A stretch of DNA of 64,000 nt from Prosapia bicincta (Eukaryota > Arthropoda > Insecta > Hemiptera > Cercopidae). Each line of letters begins with the position of its first letter. The first letter of the stretch is position 1. Under the pieces are notes generated by a model. The model was not told the origin of the DNA. It saw nothing but the letters and a program-made list of their open reading frames with translations, and searched no databases. This document shows, in pieces, positions 29,331-44,834 of the stretch. Both the position numbers and the translations under genes were made by a program. The stretch covers positions 174,117,024-174,181,023 of the forward strand of contig JBAIZL010000002.1 in NCBI GenBank assembly GCA_036971475.1, written 5' to 3'.

Positions 29331-30416
29331 AATGTCTTGTTTCAATTCAATAAAAAATTAAAATAATCTTAATTTATGAAATAATTTTAAATAAATTTTC
29401 AAGCCATGAATATTGACCAATAAGTCTATGATCCTAAAATAAATTGTAATTGTACAAAAATCATGACTTCGGGAGTGTTTTCTGTGCTACGAAAAAATCA
29501 GGTTTCTACAATATTTAAAATAAACAGTTAAGACAACAAAAAACGGCAAAATCCAAGTCAGGCAAGCAAATCGATAGTGGGGGAATAGAGACGATAACTA
29601 ACGCTGGGCGTTTTGCGCTTTCTCGTAATTAGGCCACTGACCAGAAATGTCATAGTTTTCTGTTAAACTAGCAAAATTACCAAAATGGACTTCTAGAGCA
29701 TAAATTCGAGGCTGCGGTGTGCGGGAGTAATGTAGTATGTCTTAATTTATGTCTAGTGAAAACTAGACATCGAAATATGAAAAATCACGGTTAAATTTTC
29801 ATCTGTCAAGAAACTGGCTTCGCCGAATTTGTCCGTTCTTGCTTCCTGGATGAACCAAATTCCAGGCGAGAAGAACTACCAGTCTGGAAGCGTAAAGTCA
29901 TCTCCTTGGACCTTGGGACGTATCTTGGAATGTGCGAGAATTGGGCAAGTCATGATTTCTATACAAATTTAGTAATAAAATTAAATTTGATTTTGAAATA
30001 CGTTCAAAGATTCAATAATTCAAAGAAATGCTTTAAATGTGTAAAATTATAAATAATGGTTTTATTTCCTTGAAAATTAAATTGGTAATTAAAAAATTAT
30101 TTAGTTATAAAAATGGTTATGTAAAAATGTTCAAATGTTTGCAAATAAGAGAAATAGTAAAGTATATGGGAAAAGATAGAAGGAAGATTAGGCATAGTTA
30201 TAAAATAAATTCATTCATACTATCTAAGGAAATGCAGTAAAGTTTGTTACAACCAGTAGTTAATTAAACTGGGAAAAAATATTTATCAATATTTAACTTG
30301 TAGAAAAATATAAACAATTTCTCAAAGAGAAATTATTAAACAAAGTCAATCACTAACTATTTAGTATTTTTAAATGAGTGATAAAATTTGAAATTTAGTT
30401 TTAATTAAAATATTGC

Positions 30417-30420
<4 letters not shown>

Positions 30421-30476
<56 letters not shown>
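30421..30476. repeat. (TA)28 microsatellite
   Basis: An uninterrupted TA dinucleotide run of 56 bp. Confidence 0.98.
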
Positions 30477-30479
<3 letters not shown>

Positions 30480-31767
30480 TTATAAGCTTGTAAATCAATG
30501 ATTTCTATAGCAGTAGAATTAGTAACAAATTTCGTTTAAATAATACAATATGTAAATTTAATGAATGTCATTTAACTGCTGGCACAAAATAAGATCATAA
30601 ATTAAATTTGAAATTTATAATAATTGAAATAAACTTAACCAACCTCCCTGCAATAAATAGCCAAATAATTTTAGTTTATTAAAGGAAAATTTAATTTATG
30701 TTTCGTTAGCTAAGGACTTTAAGATTTTATTTCAGAATTTTATTTTTTAAGAATTTAGTTCAGTTACAAATTTCTTTATTATTAAATTCAGCTTCCAACA
30801 ACATCCGAAAGAGTAGTTTTCATTGAATTTATCATGTGTACAAAAATAACAAATTTAATTATTTCCCAACTAGTAAATCATAATAGTAAATTCATAAAAT
30901 CAATACAATTATTAAATTCCAGCCTATTAGAGTCAGTCATATTTATTTAATAATAAATAGCTAGAAATCAATGTGCAAGTTAAAGATAATCCAGCAACCC
31001 ATCCAGAGAAATTAATTAAATTAAATTATAAATTATGAATTAGCTTAAGGACTAATTGGTTTTACTTTAAAGCCCAGGAGTTGATACTCAAACAGGTTTT
31101 ACCATATGAAACACAGGACCTCCTTTAGGAGCATATGGTAAGACTCTATCTTGCACGGACTTCACTAAAGCAGGAGCATGGTGGAGAGTTGTCTTCAAAG
31201 CATGGTAAGGCAAATTTATGATGTGATAAATATTATGTGTTTTCAGCTGACATAAATTAGACCATATGACAGATCACTGACCTTAAAATGACTTTAAATA
31301 CACTTTATAGACAACGTTCCCAGGGTATACTTATTAGATGGGATTTTAAATACTTGCTCATGTAACTAGCAGGTAGACAACTTTCGACAGGTTGATGGTT
31401 GCCGGGGTAATGCACTGTTGCTGCACAAACTACAACTTACATACAAGTCATACACTCTACAACTTACATAGTATGCCTACACACTACAACTTACATTCTA
31501 AACCTAAACACTACAACTTAAAATTAATAATACATTCTACAACATACATACTAAGGCTAAACTCTACAACTTACATACTATGCCTACATACTACAACTTA
31601 CATACTAGTCATACTCTATTTTTACATACTACGCCTACACACTACCACTTACATACTAGTCATAACCTCTACAACTTACACACTAGTCTTAAACTCTACA
31701 ACTTACAAACTACGCCTACACACTACCACTTACATACTAGTCATAACCTCTACAACCTACATACTAC

Positions 31768-32440
31768 GCCTACACACTACAACTTACATTCTAAACCTAA
31801 ACACTACATCTTAAATATTATTAATACATTCCACAACATACATACTAAGGCTACACTCTACAACTTACAGACTATGCCTACATACTACAACTTACATAAT
31901 AGTCATAAACTCTATTTTTACATACTACGCCTACACACTACCACTTACATACTAGTCATAACCTTTACCACTTACATACTAGGCTTACACTCTACAACTT
32001 ACATACTAGTCTTATACTCTACAACTTACTTATTAAGGCTACACTCTACAACCTACATACTATGGCTACATACTACAACTTACATACTAGTCATACACTC
32101 TATTTTTACATACTACGCCTACACACTACAACTTACATTCTAAACCTAAACACTACAATTTACATATTATTAATACATTCCACAACATACATACTAAGGC
32201 TACACTCTACAACTTACAGACTATGCCTAAATACTACAACTTACATAATAGTCATAAACTCTATTTTTACATACTACGCCTACACACTACCACTTACATA
32301 CTAGTCATAACCTTTACCACTTACATACTAGGCTTACACTCTACAACTTACATACTAGTCTTATACTCTACAACTTACTTATTAAGGCTACACTCTACAA
32401 CCTACATACTATGGCTACATACTACAACTTACATACTAGC
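31768..32440 (+). repeat. 349-bp higher-order repeat in the satellite edge
   Basis: GCCTACACACTACAACTTAC followed by ATTCTAAACC occurs at 31768 and 32117. The following 300 bp, including CTCTATTTTTACATACTACG and ATACTATGGCTACATACTAC, match with few changes. Two copies, the second slightly incomplete. Confidence 0.88.
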
Positions 32441-32791
32441 CCTACACCCTACAACTTACATACTAGCCCTACACACTACAACCTATTTACTAGCACTACA
32501 CACTACAACTTATATACTTGTCCAACACACTACAACTTATATACTAGACCTACACATTACAATCTATATACTAGCACTACACACTACAAACTATAAACTA
32601 GCACTACACACTACACATATATACTAGTCCTACACACTATAACTTATATACTAGCACTACACACTACAACTTATATACTACTCCTACACGCTACAACTTA
32701 TATACTAGTCCTACACACTATAACTTAAATACTAGCACTAACCACTACACTTATATACTAGTCCTACCCACTACAATATATGTAGTACTAC

Positions 32792-32800
<9 letters not shown>

Positions 32801-32832
<32 letters not shown>
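32801..32832. repeat. (AT)16 microsatellite inside the satellite
   Basis: A pure AT run that probably expanded from the TATATA stretch of a satellite unit (ACTATATATAAATATAT precedes it). Confidence 0.95.
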
Positions 32833-32835
<3 letters not shown>

Positions 32836-33280
32836 CACTACCCACTACAATCTATTTAGTAGCACTACCCACTTCAATCTATACACTAGCGCTACACACA
32901 ATCTATATACTAGTCCTATACATTATACTATATACATTACAACCTAAATACTAGTCCTACACACTACAACTTATATAATATTTCTACACGCTACATTTTA
33001 TATACTAGTCCTACTCACTACAACTTACATACTAGTCCTACACACTACAACTTAAATACTAGTCCTACCCACTACAATCTATATACTAACACTACCCACT
33101 ACAACCTATATACTAGCACTACACACTACAAACTATATAGAAGGACTACACACTACAACCTATATACTAGTCCTACACACTATAACCTATATAATAGTCC
33201 TACACACTACAACCTATATACTAGTTTTACACACTACAACCTATATACTAGGACTACACACCACAACATATATACTAGTC

Positions 33281-33600
33281 CTACCTACTACAATCTATAT
33301 ATTAGCACTACACACTACAATCTATATACTAGCACTACCCACTACAATCTATATACTAGTTCTACACACTACACCTATATACTAGCACTACACACTACAA
33401 TCTATATACTAGTCCTACACACTACACCTATATACTAGTCCTACCTACTACAATCTATATATTAGCACTACACACTACAATCTATATACTAGCACTACCC
33501 ACTACAATCTATATACTAGTTCTACACACTACACCTATATACTAGCACTACACACTACAATCTATATACTAGTCCTACACACTACAACGTATATACTAGT
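33281..33600 (+). repeat. 160-bp higher-order repeat in the satellite
   Basis: CTACCTACTACAATCTATAT starts at 33281 and again at 33441, and about 140 bp after each are the same. This corresponds to six monomers duplicated as a block. Confidence 0.8.
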
Positions 33601-36600
33601 CCTAACCACTACAATCTATATATAAGCACTACACACTACAACCTATATACTAGTACTAGACACAAAAACTTATATACTATTCCTACACACTACAACTTAT
33701 ATACTAGACCTAACCACTACAATCTATATATTACCACTACCCATTACAATCTATATACCAGCACTACGCACTACAACCTATATACTAGTCCTACACACTA
33801 CACTTATATACTAATCCTACACACTACAACCTATATACTAGCACTAACCACTACAAATTATATACTAGTCCTTCACACTACAATTATATACTATTCCTAC
33901 TCACTACAACGTATATCCTAGCACTACCCACTACACTTATATACTAGTCCAACACACTACTACTTATATACTAGTCCTACCCACTACAATCTATATATTA
34001 GCACTACAAACTACTATCTTTATACTAGCACTACACACTACAATCTATATACTAGTTCTACACACTACAACCCATATACTAGTACTGCACACTACAACAA
34101 ATATACTAGCACTAAACACTACATTATATATACTAGTCCTACACACTACACTTCTTTACTAGTCCTACTCACTACAAACTACATACAAACCCTACACACT
34201 AAAACTTACATACTAGCCCTACACACTACACTTATATACTAGTCCTACTCACTACAACCTACATACTAGCCCTACACACTACAACTTACATACTAGCTCT
34301 ACACAATACACTTATATACTAGTCCTAATCACTACAACTTACATACTAGCCCTACACACTACACTTATATACTAGTCCTACTCACTACAACCTACATACT
34401 AACCCTACACACTACAACCTACATACTAACCCTACACACTACACTTAAATACTAGTCCTACTCACAACAACCTACATATTAGTCCTACTCACTACAACCT
34501 ACATACTATCCCTACACACTACAACCTACATATTAGTCCTACTCACAACAACCTACATATTAGTCCTACTCACTACAACCTACATACTATCCCTACACAC
34601 TACAACCTACATACAAGTCCTACTCACAACAACCTACATATTAGTCCTACTCACTACAACCTACATACTATCCCTACACACTACAACTTACATACTAACC
34701 CTACACACTACACTTATATACTAGTCCTACTCACTACAACCTACATACTAACCCTTCACACTACAACTTAAATACTAGCCCTACACACTACACTTATATA
34801 CTAGACCTACTCACTACAACCTACAAATTAACCATACACACTAATACCTACATACTAGCCCTACACACTACACTTATATACTAACTCTACACACTACAAC
34901 CTACATACTAACCCTACACACTACAACTCACATACTAACCTTACACACTACACTTATATACTAGTCCTACTCACTACAACCTACATACTAACCCTACACA
35001 CTACAACTTACTTACTAGCTCTACACGCTACACTTATATACTAGTCCTACTCACTAGAACCTACATACTAACCATACACACTACAACTTACATACTAGCC
35101 CTACACACTACACTTATATACTAGTCCTAATCACTACAACCTACATACTAGTCCTACTCACTACAACCTAAATACTAGTCCTACTCAATACAACCTACAT
35201 ACTAACCCTACACACTACAACTTACATACTAGCCCTACACACTACACTTATATACAAGTCCTACTACCCCAAACTACATACTTGCCCTAGACACTACAAC
35301 TTACATACTAGTCCTACTCACTACAACCTACATACTAACCCTACACACTACAAATTACATACTAACCCCACACACTACACTTATATAGTACTCCTACTCA
35401 CTACAACCTACATGCTAACCCTACACACTACACTTATATACTAGTCCTACTTACTACAACTTAAATACTAACCCTATACACTAAACTTATATACTAGTCT
35501 TACTCACTACAACCTACATACTAGTCCTACTCACTACAACCTACATACTAACCCTACACACTATAACTTATATAATAGCCCTACACACTACACTTATATA
35601 CTTGTCCTACTCACCACAAACTACATACTAGCCCTTCCCACTACAACTTACATACTAGCCCTACAAACTACAATTATATACTAACCCTACACACTAAAAC
35701 TACATACTAACCCTACACACTACAGCTTACATACTAACCCTACACACTACACTTACATAATAGTCCTACTCACTACAACTTACATACTAGCCCTACACAC
35801 TGCATCTATATACTAGTCCTACTCACTACAACCTACATACTAACCCTACACACTACACTTATATACTAGTCCTACTCACTAAAACCTACATACTAACCCT
35901 ACACACTACACCTATATACTAGTCCTATTCACTACAACTTAAAGACTTACCCTACACACAACACTTGTATACTAGTCTTACTCACTACAACCTACATACT
36001 AGCCCTACACACTACTCTAATATACTGGTCCTACTCACTACAACTTACATACTAGCCCTACACCTATATACTAGTCCTACTCACTACAACTTAAATACTA
36101 ACCCTACACACTACACTTATATACTAGTTTTACTCACTACAACCTACATACTAGCCCTACACACTACTCTTATATACTGGTCCTACTCACTACAACTTAC
36201 ATACTAGACCTACACACTACCATTATATACTAGTTCTACTCACTACAACCTACATACTAACCCTACACACTACAACCTATATTCTAGCCCTACACACTAC
36301 ACTTATATAATAGCCCTACTCACTACAACTTACATACTAACCCTACACACTACAACTTACATACTAGCCCTACACACTACACTTATATATTAGTTCTACT
36401 CACTACAAAGTACATACTAACCCTACACACTACAACTTATATACTATCCCTACACACTACACTTTTATACTAGTCCTACTCACTACAACTTACATACTAA
36501 CCCTACATACTACAACTTACATACTAGCCCTAAACACTACACTTATATACTAGGTCTACACACTAGAACCATTATACTAGTCCTACACACTACAACCTAT

Positions 36601-39600
36601 ATATTAGCACTACCCACAACAATCTATATACTAGTTCTACACACTACACTGATATACTAGGACTACACACTACAACCTTTATACTAGCCCTACACACTAC
36701 AACCTACATACTAGCCCTACACATGACAACTTACATACTAGCGTTACTCGCTACAACTTACATACTATCCATACTCACTACAACTTACATACTAGTCCTA
36801 CACACTACACTTATATACTAGCCCTATACACTTCTACTTATATACTAGTGCTACACACTACAACCTATATACTAGCACTACCCACTACAGTCTATATACT
36901 AGTCCTACGCACTACAACTTATATACTAGCACTACCCACTACAGTCAAAATACTAGTCCTACACACTACAACTTACATACTAGCATTACACACTACATTC
37001 TATATACTAGTCCTACACAATACAACTTACATACTAGCCCTACACACTACAACATATATACTAGTCATACACACTACAACCTACATATTAGCACTACCCA
37101 CTACATTCTAAATACTAGTACTACACACTACAATCTATATACTAGTTCTACCCAGAACAACCTATATACTATCACTGCACACTACAACCTATATACTAGC
37201 ACCACCCACTACAATCAATATACAAGTCCTACACACTACAACTTAAATACTACTAGTGCTACATACTACAACAGATATACAAGCACTACAAACAACTACC
37301 TATATACTAGTCCTACTCACTACAACCTACATACTAGCCATACACACCACATTTATATACTAGTCCTACTCACTACAACCTACATACTAACCCTACAAAC
37401 TACAACTTACGTACTAGCCCTACACAATAAACTTTTATACTAGTCCTACTCACAACAACCTACATACTAACCCTACACACTACAACTTACATACTAGCCC
37501 TACACGCTACACTTATATACTAGTCCTACTCACTACAACCTACATAATAACCATACACACTACAACTTACATACTAGCCCTACACACTACACTTATATAC
37601 TAGTCCTACTCACTACAACCTACATACTAACCCTACACACTACAACCTACATTCTAGCCCTACACACTACACTTATATAATAATCCTACTCACTACAACC
37701 TACATACTAACCCTACACACTACGACTTACATACTAACCCTACACACTACACTTATATAATAGTCCTACTCACTACAACTTACTTACTAGCCCTACACAC
37801 TGCACTTATATACTAGTCCTACTCACTACAACTTACATACTAACCCTACACACTACACTTATATAGTACTCCTACTCACTAGAACCTACATACTAACCCT
37901 ACATACTACACTTATATACTAGTCCTACTTACTACAACTTACATACTAACCCTATACACTAAACTTATATACTAGTCTTACTCAATACAACCAACATACT
38001 GGTCCTACTCACTACAACCTACATACTAGTCCTACACACTACAACCTACTTACTATCCCTACACACTACAACTTATATACTAGCCCTACACACTACACGT
38101 ATATACTTGTCCTACTCACAACAAACTGCAAACTAGCCCTACAAACTACAACTTACATACTAGCATTACACACTACAATTATATACTAACTCTACACACT
38201 ACAACCTACATACTAACCCTACACACTATAACTTACATACTAGCCCTACACAATACACTTATATAATAGTCCTACTCACTACAACTTACATACTAGCCAT
38301 ACACACTGCACTTATATACTAGTCCTACTCACTACAACCTACATACTAACCTTACACACCACACTTATATACTAGTCCTACTCACTAAAACCTACATACT
38401 AACCCTACACACTACACTTATATACTAGTCCTACACACTACAACTTACATACGAACCCTACACACTACAACCTACATTCTAGCCCTACACACTACACTTA
38501 TATACTAGTTATACTCACTACAACTTAAATACTAACCCTACACACTACAACCTACATACTAGCCCTACACACTACACTTATATATTAGTCCTACTCAATT
38601 CAACATACATACTAACCCTACACACTACAAAATATATACTATCCCTACACACTACACTTATATACTAGTCCTACTCACTACAACTTACATACTAACCCTA
38701 CACACTACAATTTACATACTAGCCCTACACACTACAACATATATACTAGTCATACACACTACAACCTATATATTAGCACTACCCACTACATTCTAAATAC
38801 TACTCCTACACACTACAACCTATATACTAGCACCACCCAGTACAATCAATATACAAGTCCTACACACTACAACTTAAATACTACTAGTGCTACACACTAC
38901 AACCTATATACTAGCACTACGCACTACTACTTATATACTAGTCCTACTCACTACAACCTACATACTAGCCATACACACTAAAACGTACATACTAGCATTA
39001 CACACTACACCTATATACTAGTCCTACTCACTACAAACTACATACTAACCATACACACTACAACTTACATACTAGCCCTACAATCTACACTTATATACTA
39101 GTCCTACTCACTACAACGTACATACTAACCCTACACACTACAACTTACATACTGGCCCTACACACTACACTTATATACTAGTCCTACTCACTACAACTTA
39201 CATACTAGCCTTACACACTACACTTATATACTAGTCCTACTCACTACAACCTACATACTAACCCTACTCACTACAACCTACATTCTAGCCCTACACACTA
39301 CACCTATATATTAGTCCTACTGACTACAAACTACATACTAACCTACACACTACAACTTACATACTAACCCTACACACTACACTTATATAATAGTCCTACT
39401 CACTACAACTCCCATACTGGCCATACACACTGCACTTATATACTAGTCCTACTCACTACAACTTACATACTAACCCTACACACTACACTTATATAGTACT
39501 CCTACTCACTACAACCTACATACTAACCCTACACACTACACTTATATACTAGTCCTACTTACTACAACTTAAATACTAACCCTATACACTAAACTTATAT

Positions 39601-41590
39601 ACTAGTCTTACACACTACAACCTACATACTAGTCCTACTCACTACAACCTAAATACTAGTCCTACTCACTACAACCTACATACTAACCCTACACACTACA
39701 ACTTATATACTAGCCCTACACACTACACTTATATACTTGTCGTACTCACCACAAACTACATACTAGCCCTACACATTACAATTATATACTAACCCTACAC
39801 ACTACAACCTACATACTAACCCTACACACTACAACTTACATACTAACCCTACACTCTACACTTATATAATAGTCCTACTCACTACAACTAACATACTAGC
39901 CCTACACACTGCACTTATATACTAGTCCTACTCACTACAACTTACATACTAACCCTACACACTACACTTATATACTAGTCCTACTAACTAAAACCTACAT
40001 ACTAACCCTACCCACTACACTTAAATACTAGCCCTACTCACTACATCTTACATACTAACCCTACACACTACAACTTACATACTAGCCCTACACACTACCC
40101 TTAAATATTAGTCCTACTGAATACAACGTACATACTAACCCAACACACTACAAATTATATACTATCCCTACACACTACACTTATATCCTAGTCCTACTCA
40201 CTACAACTTACATAGTAACCCTACACACTACAACTTACATACTAGCCCTACACATTACAACCTACATACTAGCCCTACACACTACAACTTACATACTAGT
40301 GTTACTCACTACAACTTACATAATTTCCCTACTCACTATAACTTACATACTAGTCCTATACACTACTACTTATATACTAGTCCTACACACTACAACCTAT
40401 ATACCAGCACAACCCACTACAGTCGATATACTAGACCTACACACTACAACTTACATACTAGCCCTACACACTACAACATTTATATTAGTCCTACACACTA
40501 CAACCTATATATTAGCACTTCCCACTACAATCTATATACTAGTCCTACACACTACATCTTACATACTAGCCCTACACACTACAGTCTATATACTAGTCCT
40601 ACACACTACAACGTACATACTAACCCTACACACTACAGTTATATAATAGTCCTACTCACTACAACTTACATACTAGCCCTACACACTGCACTTATATACT
40701 AGTCCTACTCACTACAACTTACATACTAACCCTACACACTACAATCTATATACTAGTCCTACACATTACAACTTACTAGAATTTCACACTACAACTTACA
40801 TACTAGCCCTACCCACTACAATCTATATACTAGTGTTAAACACTTCAACCTAAATAATAGTTCTACACACTACAATCTATATTAGCACTACCCACTACAA
40901 CTTATATACTAGCATACACACTACAAATCTATATACTAGTCCTACACACTACAAATTATATACTAGTCCTACACACTACAATCTATAAACTAGCACTACC
41001 CACTACAATCTATATACTATCACTGCACACTACAATCTATATACTAGTCCTTCACACTACAACTTACATATTAGTCCTACACACTACAACTTATATACTA
41101 GTCCTACACACTAAATCCTATATACTAGCACTACACACTACTACTTATATACTAGTTTACACACTACAATCTATATACTAGCACTACCCATTACAACCTA
41201 TATCCTAGCACTACGCACTACAACCTATATACTAGCACTACACACTACAATCTGTATACTAGTCCTACACACTACAATCTATATACTAGCACTACCCATT
41301 ACAACCTATATTCTAGCACTACACACTAAAATCTATTTATTAGTCAAACATACTACAACATATATACTAGTCCTACACACCACAACCTATGTACTAGCAC
41401 TACACACTACAATCTATATAATAGTCCTACATACTACAACATATATACTAGTCCTACACACCACAAATTATGTACTATTACTACACACTACAACCTATAT
41501 ACTAGTCTCACACACTTCAACTTATATACTAGTCCTACACACTACAACTTTTATACTAGTCCTACACACTACAACCTTTATACTAGCTAA

Positions 41591-44500
41591 TTCCCCACTA
41601 TATCCAACATACTGTGCCTACGCATTACAATAGTCATATACCAGCTAACACGGTTTCCCTCTACACTACTACCTACTCAGTACAATTTACTTGCTATTAC
41701 TACACGTTACTACTTACTCATTACTATACATATCTTGGCAAAACCTCTACTGTTTACAAGTTATCTCTAATATCTTATGTTTTATGTTTCACCCTTGAAT
41801 AAAGAGTAATAATCGCAAATAGTTTTGCATTTACACATTACTTCGATACCCACGTCTCCCTAATACCTATTAAATTCCCACAAGCTATCTGTTACCACCC
41901 ACATTATTCTAGTTACATTCTACATGTTTAATTTTGTATCAAACCATTAATACGCCATACGTTTCCATTTATCTGTGTAATTAAAGACATTTTTATTTTA
42001 TGATACGATGAAGTTGTTTTGAAAAAATACTTACAGCTTTGGTTTTTGTACGTCTACTAATATTTGCACACTAATATCTCGTTACTGAGCAACTGTCTAA
42101 ACAATTACATCATGTCGTTTGTCGTTGTGAATGGCTCTGATAATCTTTTCCTTTAAAAATGAACTATTTAAATAATTTTGTTTTTAGAATTTTTTTTTGT
42201 TTAAAATAAACTAACTTATTAGTGATGATTTGTTTTTATCTAAGCTATAGTAAAAGGCAAATGCCCTAATTTTAGGATTTTTATTAAACCATTTCCATCG
42301 ATAATAAAACTTTAACTTGTAATGGAAAACTGACCTACAATTTATATGTATATAATAAACATCTCAAACGATGATATTTAATTTGTTTTTTTCTTGAATA
42401 TCTAACATTATTTAAATACCTTAATGTTTAATTTAACTAATCACTCCCAACTGATGCATTATAATATGTTTATACTTTCAGCAGCTATCCGAGTCATTAA
42501 GAGTATTCATGAATCTTTTAAAAATGGAACTTTTTTGAAAGAAGCCACTTTAATAATTAAGATAACGTAATTCAGCCTTAAAGGATTAAAATACTCTTTT
42601 AAATTTTGAAAATTATAAACGTTATAAATAAATTGTTTTAAATTGAATATTTAACAGAAAAAATCCTACTCCTTTTGTTTAAATACAAATATATATATTT
42701 TAAATCATTTGTATTTTGGCGTAAGAGTAAAATTATTTTAAACCAATAATTTAGAATAATTATTATATTTAATATTATTTGACTCCGTTTTCACTTAGGG
42801 CAATAATGCTTCTCTAAAAACACTTGAACATATATTAGTAGGTTACACTTGCATGTAGTATCACTTGCTATTATGAGTTTGGAGATGTGCCGTTTCAGGA
42901 GTTTTGTCCCATTGCCAACTCAGACCGTAACTGACCTATTTTCAGTTGTTAAACAACAAAGAGCTCAGTTACGGCCTAAGTTAACAATGGGACGCATTTC
43001 CAAAGACGGCAGTCATCGATAATAAAAAATTAAGTGCTGCTTTAGGCAAGTGTAACATACTAATATATGTACAAGTGTTTTAAGTAATATATTTAATTGA
43101 AAATTTGGAACACATACAATTTATAATCTTATGAAATTTACTGTTATCTTAGAAAAATAATATTTAAATCTAACATTATGAGAAAAAAGTACACAACATT
43201 TCATTAATTCTTTTACGAAATTTCAATACGCAATCCCTTCCATAGAAAATTAAGGGTCTACTATTTGCCAAAATATGTACTTTTTGTAATAATCTCACAA
43301 CATAAATTCAAACCACCGTAAATATAGATGTAAAGTTAAATGATGCCGACTTGTAATTATCTCCTCCTTAGAAAGGAAAATAAAAAAATACACAATTAAA
43401 TCCATTCTAATACACCTAAAAAGTAGTACATTACTTGCTTCAACTGTTTACATTTGTATGCACTTCCTATGAGTGTCAATATTTATTCACCATGATCGAC
43501 ATTTAGGGAAGATATATAGAAAAACCAAAAACGTTAACTTGACTCTTGATATAGTGATTCAATAATATTCTTGGTGACAAACTATATCATATCCCCTATA
43601 GGCAGGACTAATTTCTTGAAATGTGTGAGAGATTTACATTGACTTGAACTGTTCAAAATATACTGGAAATATTGTAAGTGCTCACAAAGATGTAGACCAC
43701 TCAATTGCCTGATGTAGTTCGAGACGTAAATCAAATATTTCGGCAACTAATGTAAATTCATACTGGCGTATTTGCTTTTTACATACTTATTATGATTTCT
43801 ACTAAGTTGGAGAAAATTACAGTTAATTTTGAAAAAAATTGCGTATCATTATTAAGGGGAAAATAGAATTATCAGCCCTTCCGGAATTGTATTAAACAGA
43901 GTTTTTTCGTCAGATATATATACAAATCCTTCTCAGAGGCTAAAAAGGTTTATAAACTATCTACGCTCGAAATCGGTTAGTTTACTGAAAACCTGCTACG
44001 GGAAAGTGCTTTTTGTGACTGTCACCCGCTTGATCCTAACGCTTGGTTATAACATGGAGTTAGTTAAAGTTCTAAGTGGATTTGTGGCATGTGAACTAGA
44101 TCTTAAACCAAATCTCATGGTCGGCGCATCTCTCATCAAAGCTATAGTCTTCCAGTCAGACAATTTGATGAGCTCTGTAGCAACGAATTCGATTTTAGTT
44201 GAAATCTTCTGGTAACTGGTTGAAATTTAGGTTTCTTAAAGTCAGACTTTGTAGGCTATCTGTCTTTCATAATCCACTTTATCCAATATCATACTAACTA
44301 TAGAGCAAGTTTATTTATGGTTTAAATCTTATAATTCTTCTCATCTTAATTTTTCAAATTAAATATACTTGCTACTTGGGGAGTATTTGTTTTCCTGTAT
44401 TGGACTTTAAGGACATAAAAGTATTTCACATATAATATTAAGGTATTGTTTTCTTCTGTTAGGGGATCTTCATACGTATGTAAAATCTGAGATCTGTGTT

Positions 44501-44834
44501 GGCCTTGAGCAAAAATACAAGTTCGCATAGAACCAATCTTCAGCTCAAGTAGCGACTTTAAGGTTCAGCAAAAGCTGCTGTTTTAAACGTTCCGGTCAGT
44601 TTTTTTAATGACTCATTTGACCCTGTCAACATTTACAAGTAGACGTTTTCAAAGGCACAACAATTAAAAAACAATGTCCTAACTATCCACAACTTATCAA
44701 ATACTCTAACAAAGGATATAACTCTTCGGTTCAAAACAAGTACTGCAAGAAATTGAAAATTTTAATGATGAAGTTGTATTTTTTTAAAACTATGAGAGTT
44801 TACGCAACAAATTATTTTTGGTATAATTAATATA
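41591..44834. other. 3.2-kb unique spacer within the satellite, copy A
   Basis: Ordinary AT-rich DNA between two satellite blocks. The first 200 bp look like degraded satellite. It contains the foldback element at 42817-43081 and otherwise no recognised gene. The ORFs at 44006-44215 (plus, 69 codons) and 44346-44528 (minus) show no known domain; the region 43.97-44.24 kb is less AT-rich than its surroundings. Confidence 0.7.
42817..43081. mobile_element. foldback/MITE-like inverted-repeat element, copy A
   Basis: The 265-bp element starts AAAACACTTG and ends CAAGTGTTTT. The outer arms match over ACATATATTAGTA and GTTACACTTGC, the middle is looser, and a strong inner hairpin pairs GTCCCATTGCCAACTCAG (42906 onward) with its inverse ending at 42993. 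No ORF. A target duplication is not clear. Confidence 0.7.

Larger units (their letters stand above)
26432..31404. other. AT-rich flanking DNA, no gene recognised
   Basis: Five kb with no convincing ORF on either strand and no similarity that I can name. The ORFs at 28649-28840 (minus) and 30037-30240 (plus) are short, Lys/Ile/Asn-rich and look like chance frames. 29.55-29.95 kb is less AT-rich but not coding. A (TA)28 tract and isolated satellite-like monomers are listed separately. Confidence 0.45.
31425..41590 (+). repeat. 27-bp satellite array, first block
   Basis: About 370 head-to-tail units of 26-27 bp, all in one orientation. A typical unit starts CCTACACACTACAAC and ends TATATACTAGT. 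The left edge (31.4-32.4 kb) is made of variant units (TATTTTTACATACTACG). From about 34.1 kb a three-unit pattern recurs: one 26-bp unit with ACACTTATATACTAGT, one with CTCACTACAACCTACATACTAAC, and one with ACAACTTACATACTAGC. The plus strand has about one G per unit. Because 27 is a multiple of 3, many frames stay open and translate as nine-residue repeats; these are not genes. Confidence 0.96.

Noticed and set aside
26432..31404. tRNA, rRNA or host exon in the right flank
   Set aside because: I found no cloverleaf, no conserved rRNA segment and no protein-like frame.
31425..41590. CRISPR-like array of short direct repeats
   Set aside because: The repeats are contiguous with no unique spacers between them, and the genomic setting is eukaryotic.
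31392..41800. Many plus-strand ORFs of 60-187 codons with repeats such as HTTTYILVL or THYNLHTSP
   Set aside because: The 27-bp satellite period is a multiple of three, so a unit without stops keeps whole frames open. The peptides are translations of the satellite, start at TTG/CTG-like or random codons, and shift frame with every 26-bp unit.
44006..44215. 69-codon ORF in the spacer (repeated at 58636) and the minus ORF at 44346-44528
   Set aside because: No recognisable domain, short, and duplicated only as part of the 14.6-kb unit; conservation between the copies is therefore no evidence of coding.
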